Shown here: positions 41,915 through 50,515 of the stretch, one piece after another
Layout: each line of letters starts with the position of its first letter
Numbering within the stretch: the stretch's first letter is position 1
Notes under the pieces: generated by a model
What the model saw: only the letters and a program-made list of their open reading frames with translations
Told to the model about the DNA's origin: nothing
Database searches by the model: none
Translations under genes and position numbers: made by a program
From: Enteractinococcus fodinae
GTDB lineage: Bacteria > Actinomycetota > Actinomycetes > Actinomycetales > Micrococcaceae
DNA length: 64,000 bases
Assembly (NCBI RefSeq): GCF_031458395.1
Contig: NZ_JAVDYJ010000001.1
Location: 1,612,001-1,676,000, forward strand
Direction: 5' to 3'

Positions 41915-43468
41915 GTGGCCCAAAACGCCGCCGCCACAGATTTCATTGCGGATTTTACCGCTCAACTGACCGCGATCGATACCCTTGACTCGACCGACGC
42001 GCTCGTGGTCGGGGTGCAGTCCACCGATGATGGCCCCGTCATCGTGGCTCCAGGCCTCGATGAAAACACTGTCGCAGGGTTGCAAGAGCAGCTCGAAGCA
42101 CTGGGCTTTAAAGGGAAACTTGACGAAGTAGCGAAGGTCGCTGGCTCGGCAACCGATTTTGAGGCCAAGGTCGTGGTGCTCACTGGGTTGGGGTCCACGG
42201 AAACTCCACCACAGGGTACACCGCAGCTTGATAACTCCGCTCCCGGCACCTTGTCTGCTGAAGCCCTCCGTCGTGCCGCTGGCGCAGCCACCGCGAAACT
42301 CACCGGCCACTCCCCGATCACTATCGCATTACCAGCTGATAGCGCCGCGCGCGTCACAGCGATTGCCGAGGGTGCCACGCTTGGCACGTACTCATTTGCG
42401 GGCTACAAATCTTCGAACGATGAGGAGACGGACGCTTCGTCAACGACCGAGCTGCAGATTCTTGCTTCGGTGGCCGACGCCGATGCGCTGGTTGAACGCG
42501 CCGGAATCGTTGCTCGTGCGACATTCATTGCACGCGATCTAGTCAATACGGCACCTTCTCACCTCTATCCCGCGACCTTCGCTGACGAGATCGAAGCGCT
42601 AGTCGACCACTCGAAAATCAACGTCACCATTTACGATGAAGCCGCCTTAGCGGAAGGCGGCTTCGGTGGGCACCTGGGTGTCGGTCAAGGCTCAGCTAAT
42701 CCCCCACGGTTAGTCAAACTGGAATACGCCCCAGCCAACGCCAAGGGTCACGTTTCTCTGGTTGGCAAGGGAATTACGTTTGATACCGGTGGCATTTCGC
42801 TCAAACCTGCCGGGTCGATGGAAACCATGAAATCGGATATGGCCGGCGCCGCGACTGTCGGTGCCGTAGTCCATGCCGTGGCGGAGCTGGGCCTCGATAT
42901 TAAGGTCACCGGCTGGCTAGCGATGGCGGAGAACATGCCTTCGGGTACCGGAATCAAACCATCCGATATCCTCACCATTCGGGGTGGCACCACCGTCGAG
43001 GTCATGAACACTGATGCCGAAGGCCGTCTGGTCTTAGCTGACGCCCTCGTGGCTGCCACTGAGGAAAACCCTGACGTGGTGGTTGATATCGCCACATTGA
43101 CCGGCGCAGCGATGGTAGCTCTTGGAAACCGCACCACCGGCCTCATGGGCGCACAGCAAGTGCGAGCCGAGCTATCCCAAGCTGCAGCCACCACCGGTGA
43201 GACGGTGGTCGAGGTGCCGATTCCAGAAGAAGCTCGTGCAGGTTTCGACTCTAACGTTGCCGATATGAAAAACACCGGCGAACGGTACGGTGGAATGCAG
43301 GGCGCAGCAGCGTTCTTACGCGACTTCGTCGGAGAGACGCCATGGGCACATCTGGATATTGCGGGACCGTCCTTCAATGATTCCTCGCCGAGAGGTTACA
43401 CCCCGAAAGACGCAACCGGAACCATGGTTCGCACGCTCGTGGAATTTGTCACCAATCGAGCACAATAA
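41915..43468 (+). CDS. pepA: leucyl aminopeptidase PepA (M17)
   Basis: A cytosolic di-zinc/manganese aminopeptidase that removes N-terminal residues from peptides. The 517-residue protein has the two-domain M17 layout. The catalytic C-terminal domain carries LVGKGITFDTGGISLKP (metal-binding Lys and Asp), MKSDMAGAA, and the family signature NTDAEGRLVLADAL. MQGAAAFLRDF and WAHLDIAGP are also present. The GTG start at 41915 has AAGGA nine bases upstream; starts earlier than this are not supported. It is divergent from PAC2 and ends at a strong hairpin before lpdA. Confidence 0.96.
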   Translation: MAQNAAATDFIADFTAQLTAIDTLDSTDALVVGVQSTDDGPVIVAPGLDENTVAGLQEQLEALGFKGKLDEVAKVAGSATDFEAKVVVLTGLGSTETPPQGTPQLDNSAPGTLSAEALRRAAGAATAKLTGHSPITIALPADSAARVTAIAEGATLGTYSFAGYKSSNDEETDASSTTELQILASVADADALVERAGIVARATFIARDLVNTAPSHLYPATFADEIEALVDHSKINVTIYDEAALAEGGFGGHLGVGQGSANPPRLVKLEYAPANAKGHVSLVGKGITFDTGGISLKPAGSMETMKSDMAGAATVGAVVHAVAELGLDIKVTGWLAMAENMPSGTGIKPSDILTIRGGTTVEVMNTDAEGRLVLADALVAATEENPDVVVDIATLTGAAMVALGNRTTGLMGAQQVRAELSQAAATTGETVVEVPIPEEARAGFDSNVADMKNTGERYGGMQGAAAFLRDFVGETPWAHLDIAGPSFNDSSPRGYTPKDATGTMVRTLVEFVTNRAQ

Positions 43469-43481
43469 CAGCACCTAATTA

Positions 43482-43520
43482 CTGCGTCGGGACCGTTAGC
43501 TCAAAGCGGTCCCGACGCAG
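43482..43520 (+). terminator. probable pepA terminator
   Basis: Perfect 14-bp stem CTGCGTCGGGACCG / CGGTCCCGACGCAG with an 11-base loop, 14 bases after the pepA stop. There is no clear T-run; G+C-rich hairpins without one are common in actinobacteria. Confidence 0.7.
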
Positions 43521-43741
43521 ATTGATGCCATACGTCACTGCGGGTTTTCTAGCTTCAGTCGGCTGACAAAAGTTAACGTGGTACAGGTTATGGATCAAGG
43601 GGTCAGCGAGCCTATAAGGTTAAGTAGAAGTGTCCAAACTGCCCTGGTAACTCCAGATTGAGCAGAAACCGGACGCATGGTTGGAAACCACAGACGAGGA
43701 CAATGCGGGGCGAACCTCCGCACAGATGAGGAGCATCAATC

Positions 43742-45115
43742 GTGACTGAAACCGCTACAGAATTCGACGTACTAATTCTCGGCGGTGGATCCGCCGGTTA
43801 TGGTGCGGCCCTGCGCGCCGTACACCATGGACTAACCGTTGGTCTCATTGAACGAGACAAGGTTGGTGGCACTTGCCTCCACTGGGGTTGTATTCCAACC
43901 AAGGCCTACTTACACGCAGCTGAAGTTGCTAACGCGGCTAAAGACTCTGAGAAATTCGGCGTAAAAGCCTCGTTCGATAGCGTCGACATGGCGGCCGTTC
44001 GGAAATACAAAGACAATATTGTCGACGGTAAATTCAAAGGTCTGCAAGGCCTATTGAAAATGCGCAAAGTCACCACCATTGCTGGTAACGGTCGGTTAGT
44101 TTCCGAGAATCAGATCGATGTGGATGGCACCGTCTACACCGGAAAACACATCATCCTCGCCTCGGGTTCCGTTTCCAACACCATGGGTTTGACCATTTCC
44201 GACCGCGTGCTCACTTCTACCGAAGCCCTCGAACTCGACTACACACCAAAATCAGCCATTGTGCTTGGCGGCGGGGTCATTGGTTCCGAGTTCGCCTCGG
44301 CGTGGAACTCATTCGGCGTGGAGGTCACCATCATCGAGGGCCTCGATTCGCTGGTACCCAACGAGGATCCAACGATCGTCAAGCAACTGACTCGGAACTT
44401 CCGCAAGGCCGGGATCAAATCAAATCTCGGCGTCTTCTTCGAAAACGTTGAAGAAACCGACAATGGCGTCAAAGTCACCCTCGCTGATGGCAAGGAATTC
44501 GAAGCAGAAATTTGCCTTGTCGCCACCGGTCGCAAACCCAATACTGAAAATATGGGTTATGAGGATGTCGGTGTCTCCATGGACGGCGCCCACGTCGCCG
44601 TCGATGATCGCCTGCACACCGGCGTGGGCAATATCTATGCCATTGGTGACATCGTCAAAGGCAAGCAGTTGGCACACCGTGGCTACCAACACGGTAACTT
44701 CGTGATCGAAGAGATTATGGGCAACAATCCGCTCAAGGTCGAAGATCGCAATATTCCCGGAGTGACGTTCACAACCCCAGAAATTATCTCCGTGGGAATG
44801 ACAGAGCCAGCCGCTCAAGAAGAATTCGGGAAAGACAACGTCGAAACGGTCGAGTACAACCTGGCCGGGAATGGTAAATCATCGATTATCGGCACCGGCG
44901 GTCTCATCAAGTTGGTTCGTCAGAAACATGGACCAATTGTCGGAGTCCACGGAATCGGCGATCGTATCTCGGAACAAATTGGTGAAGCACAGCTGATCGT
45001 CAACTGGGAAGCATACCCAGAGGACGTCGCCCACTTCATCCATGCTCACCCAACGCAAAACGAGTCGCTGGGTGAAGCAGCAATGATGCTCAACGGGTTC
45101 CCGTTGCACGCCTAG
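43742..45115 (+). CDS. lpdA: dihydrolipoyl dehydrogenase (E3)
   Basis: FAD-containing E3 of 2-oxo-acid dehydrogenase complexes: reoxidises dihydrolipoyl groups on E2 with NAD+. 457 residues with FAD motif ILGGGSAGYGAALRA, redox-active disulfide GGTCLHWGCIPTK, NAD-binding VLGGGVIGSEFASAW, second FAD motif IYAIGDIVKG and the C-terminal active-site HAHPTQNESLGEA. GTG start at 43742 with GAGGAG eight bases upstream. The 222-bp region between the pepA terminator and this start holds its promoter and a weak TGCGG/CCGCA hairpin (43704-43722). sucB follows after 81 bp. Confidence 0.96.
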   Translation: MTETATEFDVLILGGGSAGYGAALRAVHHGLTVGLIERDKVGGTCLHWGCIPTKAYLHAAEVANAAKDSEKFGVKASFDSVDMAAVRKYKDNIVDGKFKGLQGLLKMRKVTTIAGNGRLVSENQIDVDGTVYTGKHIILASGSVSNTMGLTISDRVLTSTEALELDYTPKSAIVLGGGVIGSEFASAWNSFGVEVTIIEGLDSLVPNEDPTIVKQLTRNFRKAGIKSNLGVFFENVEETDNGVKVTLADGKEFEAEICLVATGRKPNTENMGYEDVGVSMDGAHVAVDDRLHTGVGNIYAIGDIVKGKQLAHRGYQHGNFVIEEIMGNNPLKVEDRNIPGVTFTTPEIISVGMTEPAAQEEFGKDNVETVEYNLAGNGKSSIIGTGGLIKLVRQKHGPIVGVHGIGDRISEQIGEAQLIVNWEAYPEDVAHFIHAHPTQNESLGEAAMMLNGFPLHA

Positions 45116-45196
45116 TCCACCTGGTGGCTTGCCACCAACGCATCAAGCACCGAACGTGTGAGCATTCGAAGAGGAATAGAGAGGAAACCGGACGGC

Positions 45197-47038
45197 ATGT
45201 CTGAAACCATTACTCTGCCAGAACTGGGCGAATCGGTTACTGAAGGTACCGTAACCCGTTGGCTCAAAGAAGTCGGCGACACCATCGAGGTCGACGAACC
45301 GATTGTGGAAATCTCAACCGACAAGGTCGACACTGAGATCCCCTCCCCTGTCGCCGGGACCCTACTGGAAATCCTGGTCCAGGAAGACGAAGACATTGAA
45401 GTTGGCGAGGCTTTAGCCGTTGTCGGCGATGCCGATGAGTCTGCATCCGACCAGCCTGCAGACGACTCAGCCGACGAAGAAGCTCCCGCTGAAGAGGATA
45501 CTGCTGAAGAAGAACCAGCTGAAGACACTTCTGAACAAGATGAGCCAGCACAGCAAGAAACTGCTGAAGAAGAGCCCGCAAAAGAAGCACCTGCTGCATC
45601 GGGAGATGCTGAAGAAGTGAAGTTGCCAGAACTTGGTGAATCCGTCACCGAAGGCACCATCACCCGCTGGCTGAAAGAAGTTGGCGACGAAGTTGAAGTC
45701 GATGAACCGATCGTAGAGATCTCTACCGATAAGGTCGACACTGAAATTCCATCACCGGTAGCGGGCACCCTGTTGGAAATCAAAGTCCAAGAAGACGAAG
45801 ATATTGAAGTCGGCGAAGTCCTTGCCCTCATCGGTTCCTCCGACAGCGCGCCATCAGAATCTGAACCTGCGCAAGATTCAGAACCGCAGGAAGAAAAAGC
45901 TCAAGACGATGCACCTCAAGAAGAAGCATCTCAACAGCAAGACTCCGAATCAACTTCAGCATCCGAGCCGGAGCCTGAACCAGAGTCGACACCTGAGCCA
46001 ACTCCTGCACCAAAACCCGAGTCCAAGCCAGCTGCTGAAGAGTCGCCCTCATCCCCCGACGAGACGCCACGCGGTGACGGTTACGTTACCCCGCTAGTTC
46101 GTCGTCTCGCTCGTGAACAAGGCGTAGATCTGGCAGAAGTTACCGGGACTGGCGTCGGCGGACGCATCCGCAAACAAGACGTCCTCGCTGCAGCCGCAGC
46201 AAAAGAATACGAAACTCGTGATGAACAGCAGAGCCAAGCCGCTGCCCCAGCAGCGACTGCTCAAACCGCTGCGCGCCCGGCTCCAAAAGATCCATCATCG
46301 TCAATCGATCCGTCCAAGCGCGGCACCACCGAGAAAGCTTCGCGGATCCGTCAGGTCATTGCAGATCGCATGGTCGAATCCTTGGACACGTCAGCCCAGC
46401 TGACGCAAGTCCACGAAATTGACATGACCCGCATCGTACAACTGCGTAACCAAGTGAAGGAACGCTTCAAGGCGGAAAACGGTGTCAACCTCACGTTCTT
46501 GGCTTTCATTACGCAAGCAGCAACCGAGGCGCTGCGGGCTCACCCTGCGCTCAACGCCCAATATGATGCCGAGTCCAAAGAGATCACCTACCACGACTCA
46601 GAAGACATTGGCATCGCTGTAGATACCGAACGTGGCTTGCTGGTCCCAGTTATCAAGGGGGCGGGCAACCTGAACCTCACGGGAATTGCAAATGCCATTT
46701 CTGATTTAGCGCTGCGGACTCGTGATAACCAGGTCAAGCCCGATGAGCTGTCCGGGGGTACCTTCTCCATCACAAACTTGGGCTCGTTCGGCGCGCTGTT
46801 TGACACCCCAGTTATCAACCAGCCTCAGGTCGCTATCCTGGGTCCTGGAAACATCGTCAAGCGTCCAATGGTTATCACCGACGCGGAAGGCAACGATGTT
46901 ATCGCGATCCGGCACATGATGTACCTCTCCCTCACCTACGATCACCGCATCGTCGACGGCGCCGACGCCGGACGTTTCATGACCCAGCTGAAGAACCGTC
47001 TTGAAGCTGGCGAATTCGGTGGCCAGCTAGGCCTCTGA
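45197..47038 (+). CDS. sucB: 2-oxo-acid dehydrogenase E2 (dihydrolipoamide succinyl-/acyltransferase), two lipoyl domains
   Basis: E2 core of a 2-oxo-acid dehydrogenase complex. The 613-residue protein has two lipoyl domains, at residues 1-80 and 140-218, with lipoyl-lysines Lys43 and Lys179 in STDKVDTEIP. Acidic Pro/Glu linkers follow, then the E1/E3-binding domain (YVTPLVRRLAREQGVDLAEVTGTGVGGRIRKQDV), and a catalytic domain ending in YDHRIVDGADAG with His583 and Asp587. In actinobacteria this gene type often serves as the E2 of pyruvate dehydrogenase as well, so the label succinyltransferase is provisional. The start is ATG at 45197; an open frame extends to 45158 without family similarity. 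Confidence 0.94.
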   Translation: MSETITLPELGESVTEGTVTRWLKEVGDTIEVDEPIVEISTDKVDTEIPSPVAGTLLEILVQEDEDIEVGEALAVVGDADESASDQPADDSADEEAPAEEDTAEEEPAEDTSEQDEPAQQETAEEEPAKEAPAASGDAEEVKLPELGESVTEGTITRWLKEVGDEVEVDEPIVEISTDKVDTEIPSPVAGTLLEIKVQEDEDIEVGEVLALIGSSDSAPSESEPAQDSEPQEEKAQDDAPQEEASQQQDSESTSASEPEPEPESTPEPTPAPKPESKPAAEESPSSPDETPRGDGYVTPLVRRLAREQGVDLAEVTGTGVGGRIRKQDVLAAAAAKEYETRDEQQSQAAAPAATAQTAARPAPKDPSSSIDPSKRGTTEKASRIRQVIADRMVESLDTSAQLTQVHEIDMTRIVQLRNQVKERFKAENGVNLTFLAFITQAATEALRAHPALNAQYDAESKEITYHDSEDIGIAVDTERGLLVPVIKGAGNLNLTGIANAISDLALRTRDNQVKPDELSGGTFSITNLGSFGALFDTPVINQPQVAILGPGNIVKRPMVITDAEGNDVIAIRHMMYLSLTYDHRIVDGADAGRFMTQLKNRLEAGEFGGQLGL

Positions 47039-47057
47039 AAGGACCTGCACTAAACCT

Positions 47058-47417
47058 ATGGACATTGTCTACCCCATCTTCATCGCCATTCACATCTTGG
47101 CGATGGCCGCCATCGTGGGAGGTTGGCTAGCCAACTTTAAAAACCCCACGGTCACCAAATCACAGTGGTACGGCGCCATCTTCATGATCATCTCTGGGCT
47201 CGTGCTATTCGGTCTCGCCGAGATGAGCGGAATCGAAGACCCAGCTCAGCGCATCAAACTCAGCATCAAACTCATCCTGGGGTTGATGGTTTTTGTGACT
47301 GCGCTACTCGGTCGTCGCAAGATTAACCGAGGTGAAGAGATTTCCACTGGTCTGGCGCATGCAACCGGTGGCACCGGTGTCATCGCTGCTCTGGTGGCAA
47401 CGCTCTGGCGTTTCTAA
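47058..47417 (+). CDS. four-helix membrane protein of unknown function
   Basis: A 119-residue protein with four hydrophobic helices (about residues 4-24, 39-56, 69-85 and 100-118) and short loops with few charges. Segments include MDIVYPIFIAIHILAMAAIVGGWLANF and SQWYGAIFMIISGLVLFGLAEM. I do not recognise a named family with certainty; similar small membrane genes sit next to sucB in related genera. It starts 19 bases after the sucB stop and is probably co-transcribed; a strong terminator follows. Confidence 0.75.
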   Translation: MDIVYPIFIAIHILAMAAIVGGWLANFKNPTVTKSQWYGAIFMIISGLVLFGLAEMSGIEDPAQRIKLSIKLILGLMVFVTALLGRRKINRGEEISTGLAHATGGTGVIAALVATLWRF

Positions 47418-47432
47418 CCAGCCGACCATACC

Positions 47433-47466
47433 AAGGCCGCAGAGAACTGATGTTCTCTGCGGCCTT
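47433..47466. terminator. terminator after the lpdA/sucB unit
   Basis: A perfect 15-bp stem AAGGCCGCAGAGAAC / GTTCTCTGCGGCCTT with loop TGAT, followed by a short T-run (TTTG). It is symmetric and also lies 20 bases beyond the stop of the convergent kinase gene, so it can act both ways. Confidence 0.9.
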
Positions 47467-47486
47467 TGTGTATTGCGATACCCACC

Positions 47487-49004
47487 TCAGTCAGCTTCCA
47501 CGGTACTCAGTGCCCACCCAGTGGGCGTTTCTACTAGGTGAAGCGTCAATTCCTCTGTTCGCGCATCAGTGGTGCTAACGATCTCAGACGATTTATCGCG
47601 CTGAACATACCCATCCGTTCGCCAGGTCACCGTCACTGAGGCGCCCTGTGCGGTGGGCTCAACTTCTTCCACCACCGCTCGCATGCGTATCCCGTCAAGC
47701 GTGGTGCTCGATGCTTCTAACTCAGCCAGCACCGCCACATCCTGGTTAAAGACTTCTGACTCTTCAGCAGCGTAGACAACCACTTGGTTAGGATCAGCCG
47801 TAGCCCAGGCCTGGGTTCGTGCTTTGGCCAACTCATCGACAACTTTTTGAAAATCTTCCGGCACCGCATGCTCTTCAATTACGGGCATATGCGACTCGTC
47901 CCGATCGACAAAGTGCATGGTCACAAGCACTCCAGCAACCAAGGAGCACGCACTGGCCACAAGCGCTACTCTGCGACGGCGCAGCATGGCCCGCGTGACG
48001 CCATCTTGATTGGGCTGAGCCGCAAACCAAGCCGGCCCTCGTGGCAACCTCCCACGATCACGGCCCGAGCGGCGGCTGCGCGAGCGCCGTGTATCGCGTG
48101 CTTTCCTAGTGGGAAGAAATAGCGCATAGTCCTCGCCGACCGCAGCGAACAAATCCACTGGTTCAGGATCAGCCCAACGTGCCACAGCGGCTAGCAACTG
48201 CGAGAGTGCGGGCCTCAGCATAGGCTCTGTGCTCAGACACGCTTCCAGAACCTCGGCAATCTCGTGTTCTACCCCAGGTCGAAGGGTGCTCAAGGGCATG
48301 CGTGACTGCTGCGAGCCTGGAATCGTAGCGGTGAGACAGAACCATCCAAGGGCGGCAAGTGAGTAAACATCAGCTGCTGCTCCTAACCCCTCAACGTTGC
48401 GGTTGGGTCCCTGGATTTCCGGCGCGACGAATCCCGGCGTCCCGGCAGCGTGGAAAGCATGCGCTGTAGCTCTGACCGTTCCTAAATCGATAAGCACTGG
48501 CCGTCCGTCAAAATCGAAAAGGATATTTGCCGGGGACAAATCTCCGTGGACAATCTGGCGTTCGTGCAAATACTGCGCTGTTTGAATCATAGGCAGCAGG
48601 ACCGTCACCGTTTGAGCGACACTCAAGGAACCGGCGGCACCAATGAGTGACTCCAATGATCCAGCTGGCACGTATTCCCAAAACGTTGCCCCTGCCTGCT
48701 GTGCCAAAGATAACCCTGAATACGCTTGCGTGGGCTCTGCTCGGATAAGGTTTTCATGTGCTAGACCAGCAGCAAGCTCAGCTTCCTGCGAAAGCTCGGC
48801 GTGATCATCGGCAGTGCGGGGGAATTTGCACGCGACAGCGCGTTGGGTGACTGTGTGCTCCAAAAGCCAGACTGTTGCGGAAGAACCACTGCCGAGATGC
48901 CGTATAACGCGCCATTGGTCAAGCGCGGTCAGCTCCGGAGGAACAAGTTCCGGGACGATGCGAGTACTGAGCGATACCGCTGGATGCGCTTGAGGGTAAT
49001 TCAC
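47487..49004 (-). CDS. membrane-anchored Ser/Thr protein kinase
   Basis: A Hanks-type kinase of 505 residues. The N-terminal kinase domain shows LGSGSSATVWLLEH (P-loop), invariant Lys in AVACKF, catalytic loop VHGDLSPANI (HRD replaced by HGD, Asp and Asn retained), DLG in place of DFG, and GTPGFVAPEIQ. A basic juxtamembrane region (RRSRSRRSGRDRGR) precedes one transmembrane helix at about 348-368. The extracytoplasmic C-terminal domain of about 130 residues reads VVDELAKARTQAWATADPNQ to LVETPTGWAL and looks NTF2-like, possibly a sensor. It lies in the slot where lipB/lipA sit in related genomes. Target unknown. Confidence 0.88.
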   Translation of the reverse strand: MNYPQAHPAVSLSTRIVPELVPPELTALDQWRVIRHLGSGSSATVWLLEHTVTQRAVACKFPRTADDHAELSQEAELAAGLAHENLIRAEPTQAYSGLSLAQQAGATFWEYVPAGSLESLIGAAGSLSVAQTVTVLLPMIQTAQYLHERQIVHGDLSPANILFDFDGRPVLIDLGTVRATAHAFHAAGTPGFVAPEIQGPNRNVEGLGAAADVYSLAALGWFCLTATIPGSQQSRMPLSTLRPGVEHEIAEVLEACLSTEPMLRPALSQLLAAVARWADPEPVDLFAAVGEDYALFLPTRKARDTRRSRSRRSGRDRGRLPRGPAWFAAQPNQDGVTRAMLRRRRVALVASACSLVAGVLVTMHFVDRDESHMPVIEEHAVPEDFQKVVDELAKARTQAWATADPNQVVVYAAEESEVFNQDVAVLAELEASSTTLDGIRMRAVVEEVEPTAQGASVTVTWRTDGYVQRDKSSEIVSTTDARTEELTLHLVETPTGWALSTVEAD

Positions 49005-49099
49005 CGTTTCTCTCCTCGTACGGGTATGCTCTATGATGCCCGAAAGCGCACAGGTACGATTAAGTTATCCACAGGGTTAGGGCTAGAATAGGTTTCATC

Positions 49100-49903
49100 A
49101 TGGCTGAACTAAAATCTTCTGGCGCATCAAAAGCGTCGAAAAAAGACCTCAAGACCGTTAAGGCTGAGCAAAAAGCTCGTCGCAAAGCGGAGAAAATTGA
49201 GGCTAAAGACCGGAAAAAAGCCAAGAAAGCGAATAAGCGCGGCTTTTTCAAACAAATAGGCGACGTCTTCAAAATGACTCGCAAGTACGATCCGTCCGTA
49301 CTGTGGTGGATGATCGGCGCCTTCGTCGCGGCTCTTGTTGTTGGGCTTGTCATCGGCCTGCTAACAGGCTCACCGGTGCTGTGGACGCTTATGTTCATAC
49401 CACTTGGGCTGCTTGCGGCCATCATCATCATGAATAAGAAGGCCGAGAAAGCAGCGTTCGCTCAGATCGAGGGCCGCCCAGGCGCAGCAGGTGCTGCCTT
49501 ATCTCAGCTTGGTCGAGGCTGGATCGTGGAAGATGAACCGATCGCAGTCAACCCGCGAACCCAAGAAACCGTCTTTCGGGCAGTTGGTAAAGCCGGTGTA
49601 GTGCTGGTGGCCGACGGCGATTACAACCGTGCCAAGCGACTGGCCGAAAAGCAGCGCAAACACCTAGAGCGTTTCCTGCCGAATGTGGAGATTCGGGTGC
49701 TGCAGGTGGGTCACGGCCCTAATGAAGTGGAATTGCACGAAGTAAAGCCCACGATTAAACGAATGAAGAAGACCCTCAACCGCCACGAAGTGCGTGCGGT
49801 AGAACAGCGTATCTCTTCGCTACCGGTCAATAACCTGGGTATTCCAAAAGGTATCGACCCCAACCGGATGCGTCCAGATCGCAAAGCTATGCGCGGACGG
49901 TAG
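49100..49903 (+). CDS. DUF4191 membrane protein
   Basis: A 267-residue protein of the actinobacterial DUF4191 family. The first 55 residues are very basic (KASKKDLKTVKAEQKARRKAEK), then two closely spaced transmembrane helices at about 64-85 and 90-108, then a soluble domain with GRGWIVEDEPIAVNPRTQETVFRAVGKAGVVLV and EVRAVEQRISSLPVNNLGIPKGIDPNRMRPD. Function unknown. The order DUF4191, RDD, glnA is the same as in Mycobacterium. It is divergent from the kinase gene and convergent with the RDD gene. Confidence 0.9.
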   Translation: MAELKSSGASKASKKDLKTVKAEQKARRKAEKIEAKDRKKAKKANKRGFFKQIGDVFKMTRKYDPSVLWWMIGAFVAALVVGLVIGLLTGSPVLWTLMFIPLGLLAAIIIMNKKAEKAAFAQIEGRPGAAGAALSQLGRGWIVEDEPIAVNPRTQETVFRAVGKAGVVLVADGDYNRAKRLAEKQRKHLERFLPNVEIRVLQVGHGPNEVELHEVKPTIKRMKKTLNRHEVRAVEQRISSLPVNNLGIPKGIDPNRMRPDRKAMRGR

Positions 49904-49926
49904 CCCACACCATCCAATAGGTCTCT

Positions 49927-49977
49927 ACTGGCCGGTACTGTGCAATTCACATATGAATCTGTACGGTGCCGGCCAGT
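49927..49977 (+). terminator. probable DUF4191 terminator overlapping the RDD 3' end
   Basis: ACTGGCCGG (49927-49935) pairs with CCGGCCAGT (49969-49977), followed by TTTG. The RDD stop codon lies within the loop, so the hairpin overlaps the last codons of the convergent gene. Confidence 0.5.
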
Positions 49978-50357
49978 TTGTCATGTAAACCGCGACCGTC
50001 CCGATCGATCACCAGTACAGGAATCACCAGCCCAAGCAGTACCGCACGAATCGCTGCTTGATACAGCTTGATGGTCGCGCCACCGACCTGAACCACTTGG
50101 ATTTTAAATACTCGCTTACCCAGCGTCGTGCCAAACAGCCATAACAGTGCGAAGTGCATGCCAATAAAGACCACCAAGACCCACCACGAGTTGCCGGGTT
50201 CTATGATCATCGCAATTCCCGAGGCAACAAACCAGTCGATAAAAATCGCACCGATACGGCGTGGATATGAGGCCGCTGAGGCTGGCCCGGACTCCGGTAA
50301 GCCGAGAAATTCGCCGGCCCACCGTGGTTCTCGTGAAGGATTCTGTGCGTAGCTCAT
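49947..50357 (-). CDS. RDD family membrane protein
   Basis: A 136-residue protein with the RDD domain: YPRRIGAIFIDWFVASGIAMII (conserved Arg and Asp) is helix 1, LVVFIGMHFALLWLFGTTLGKRVFKIQVV is helix 2, and RAVLLGLVIPVLVIDRDGRGLHDKLAGT is the last helix with the conserved Asp-Lys end. Members are small polytopic proteins, with transport or stress roles proposed. Same neighbours as the RDD gene between DUF4191 and glnA in Mycobacterium, although here it faces away from glnA. Confidence 0.88.
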   Translation of the reverse strand: MSYAQNPSREPRWAGEFLGLPESGPASAASYPRRIGAIFIDWFVASGIAMIIEPGNSWWVLVVFIGMHFALLWLFGTTLGKRVFKIQVVQVGGATIKLYQAAIRAVLLGLVIPVLVIDRDGRGLHDKLAGTVQIHM

Positions 50358-50480
50358 CGTCTCTAGCTTAGATGCTTTGTCGCAAGAGATGAGTATTAGT
50401 CACCGCCTCGAGTGTGGGTTAGACCCCATTCCCGCGAATTGGCGGCTGAGCACTTCTGTGTGTTGGGCAAACTCGATACG

Positions 50481-50497
50481 CTTGTACCAACTTGTAC
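50481..50497. repeat. two CTTGTAC direct repeats upstream of glnA
   Basis: CTTGTAC occurs at 50481-50487 and 50491-50497, one helical turn (10 bp) apart, 19 bp before the glnA ATG, close to the Shine-Dalgarno sequence. It could be an activator or repressor site. It does not resemble the AmtR or GlnR consensus I know. Confidence 0.35.
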
Positions 50498-50515
50498 GCA
50501 ATGAATGGAGTGACA

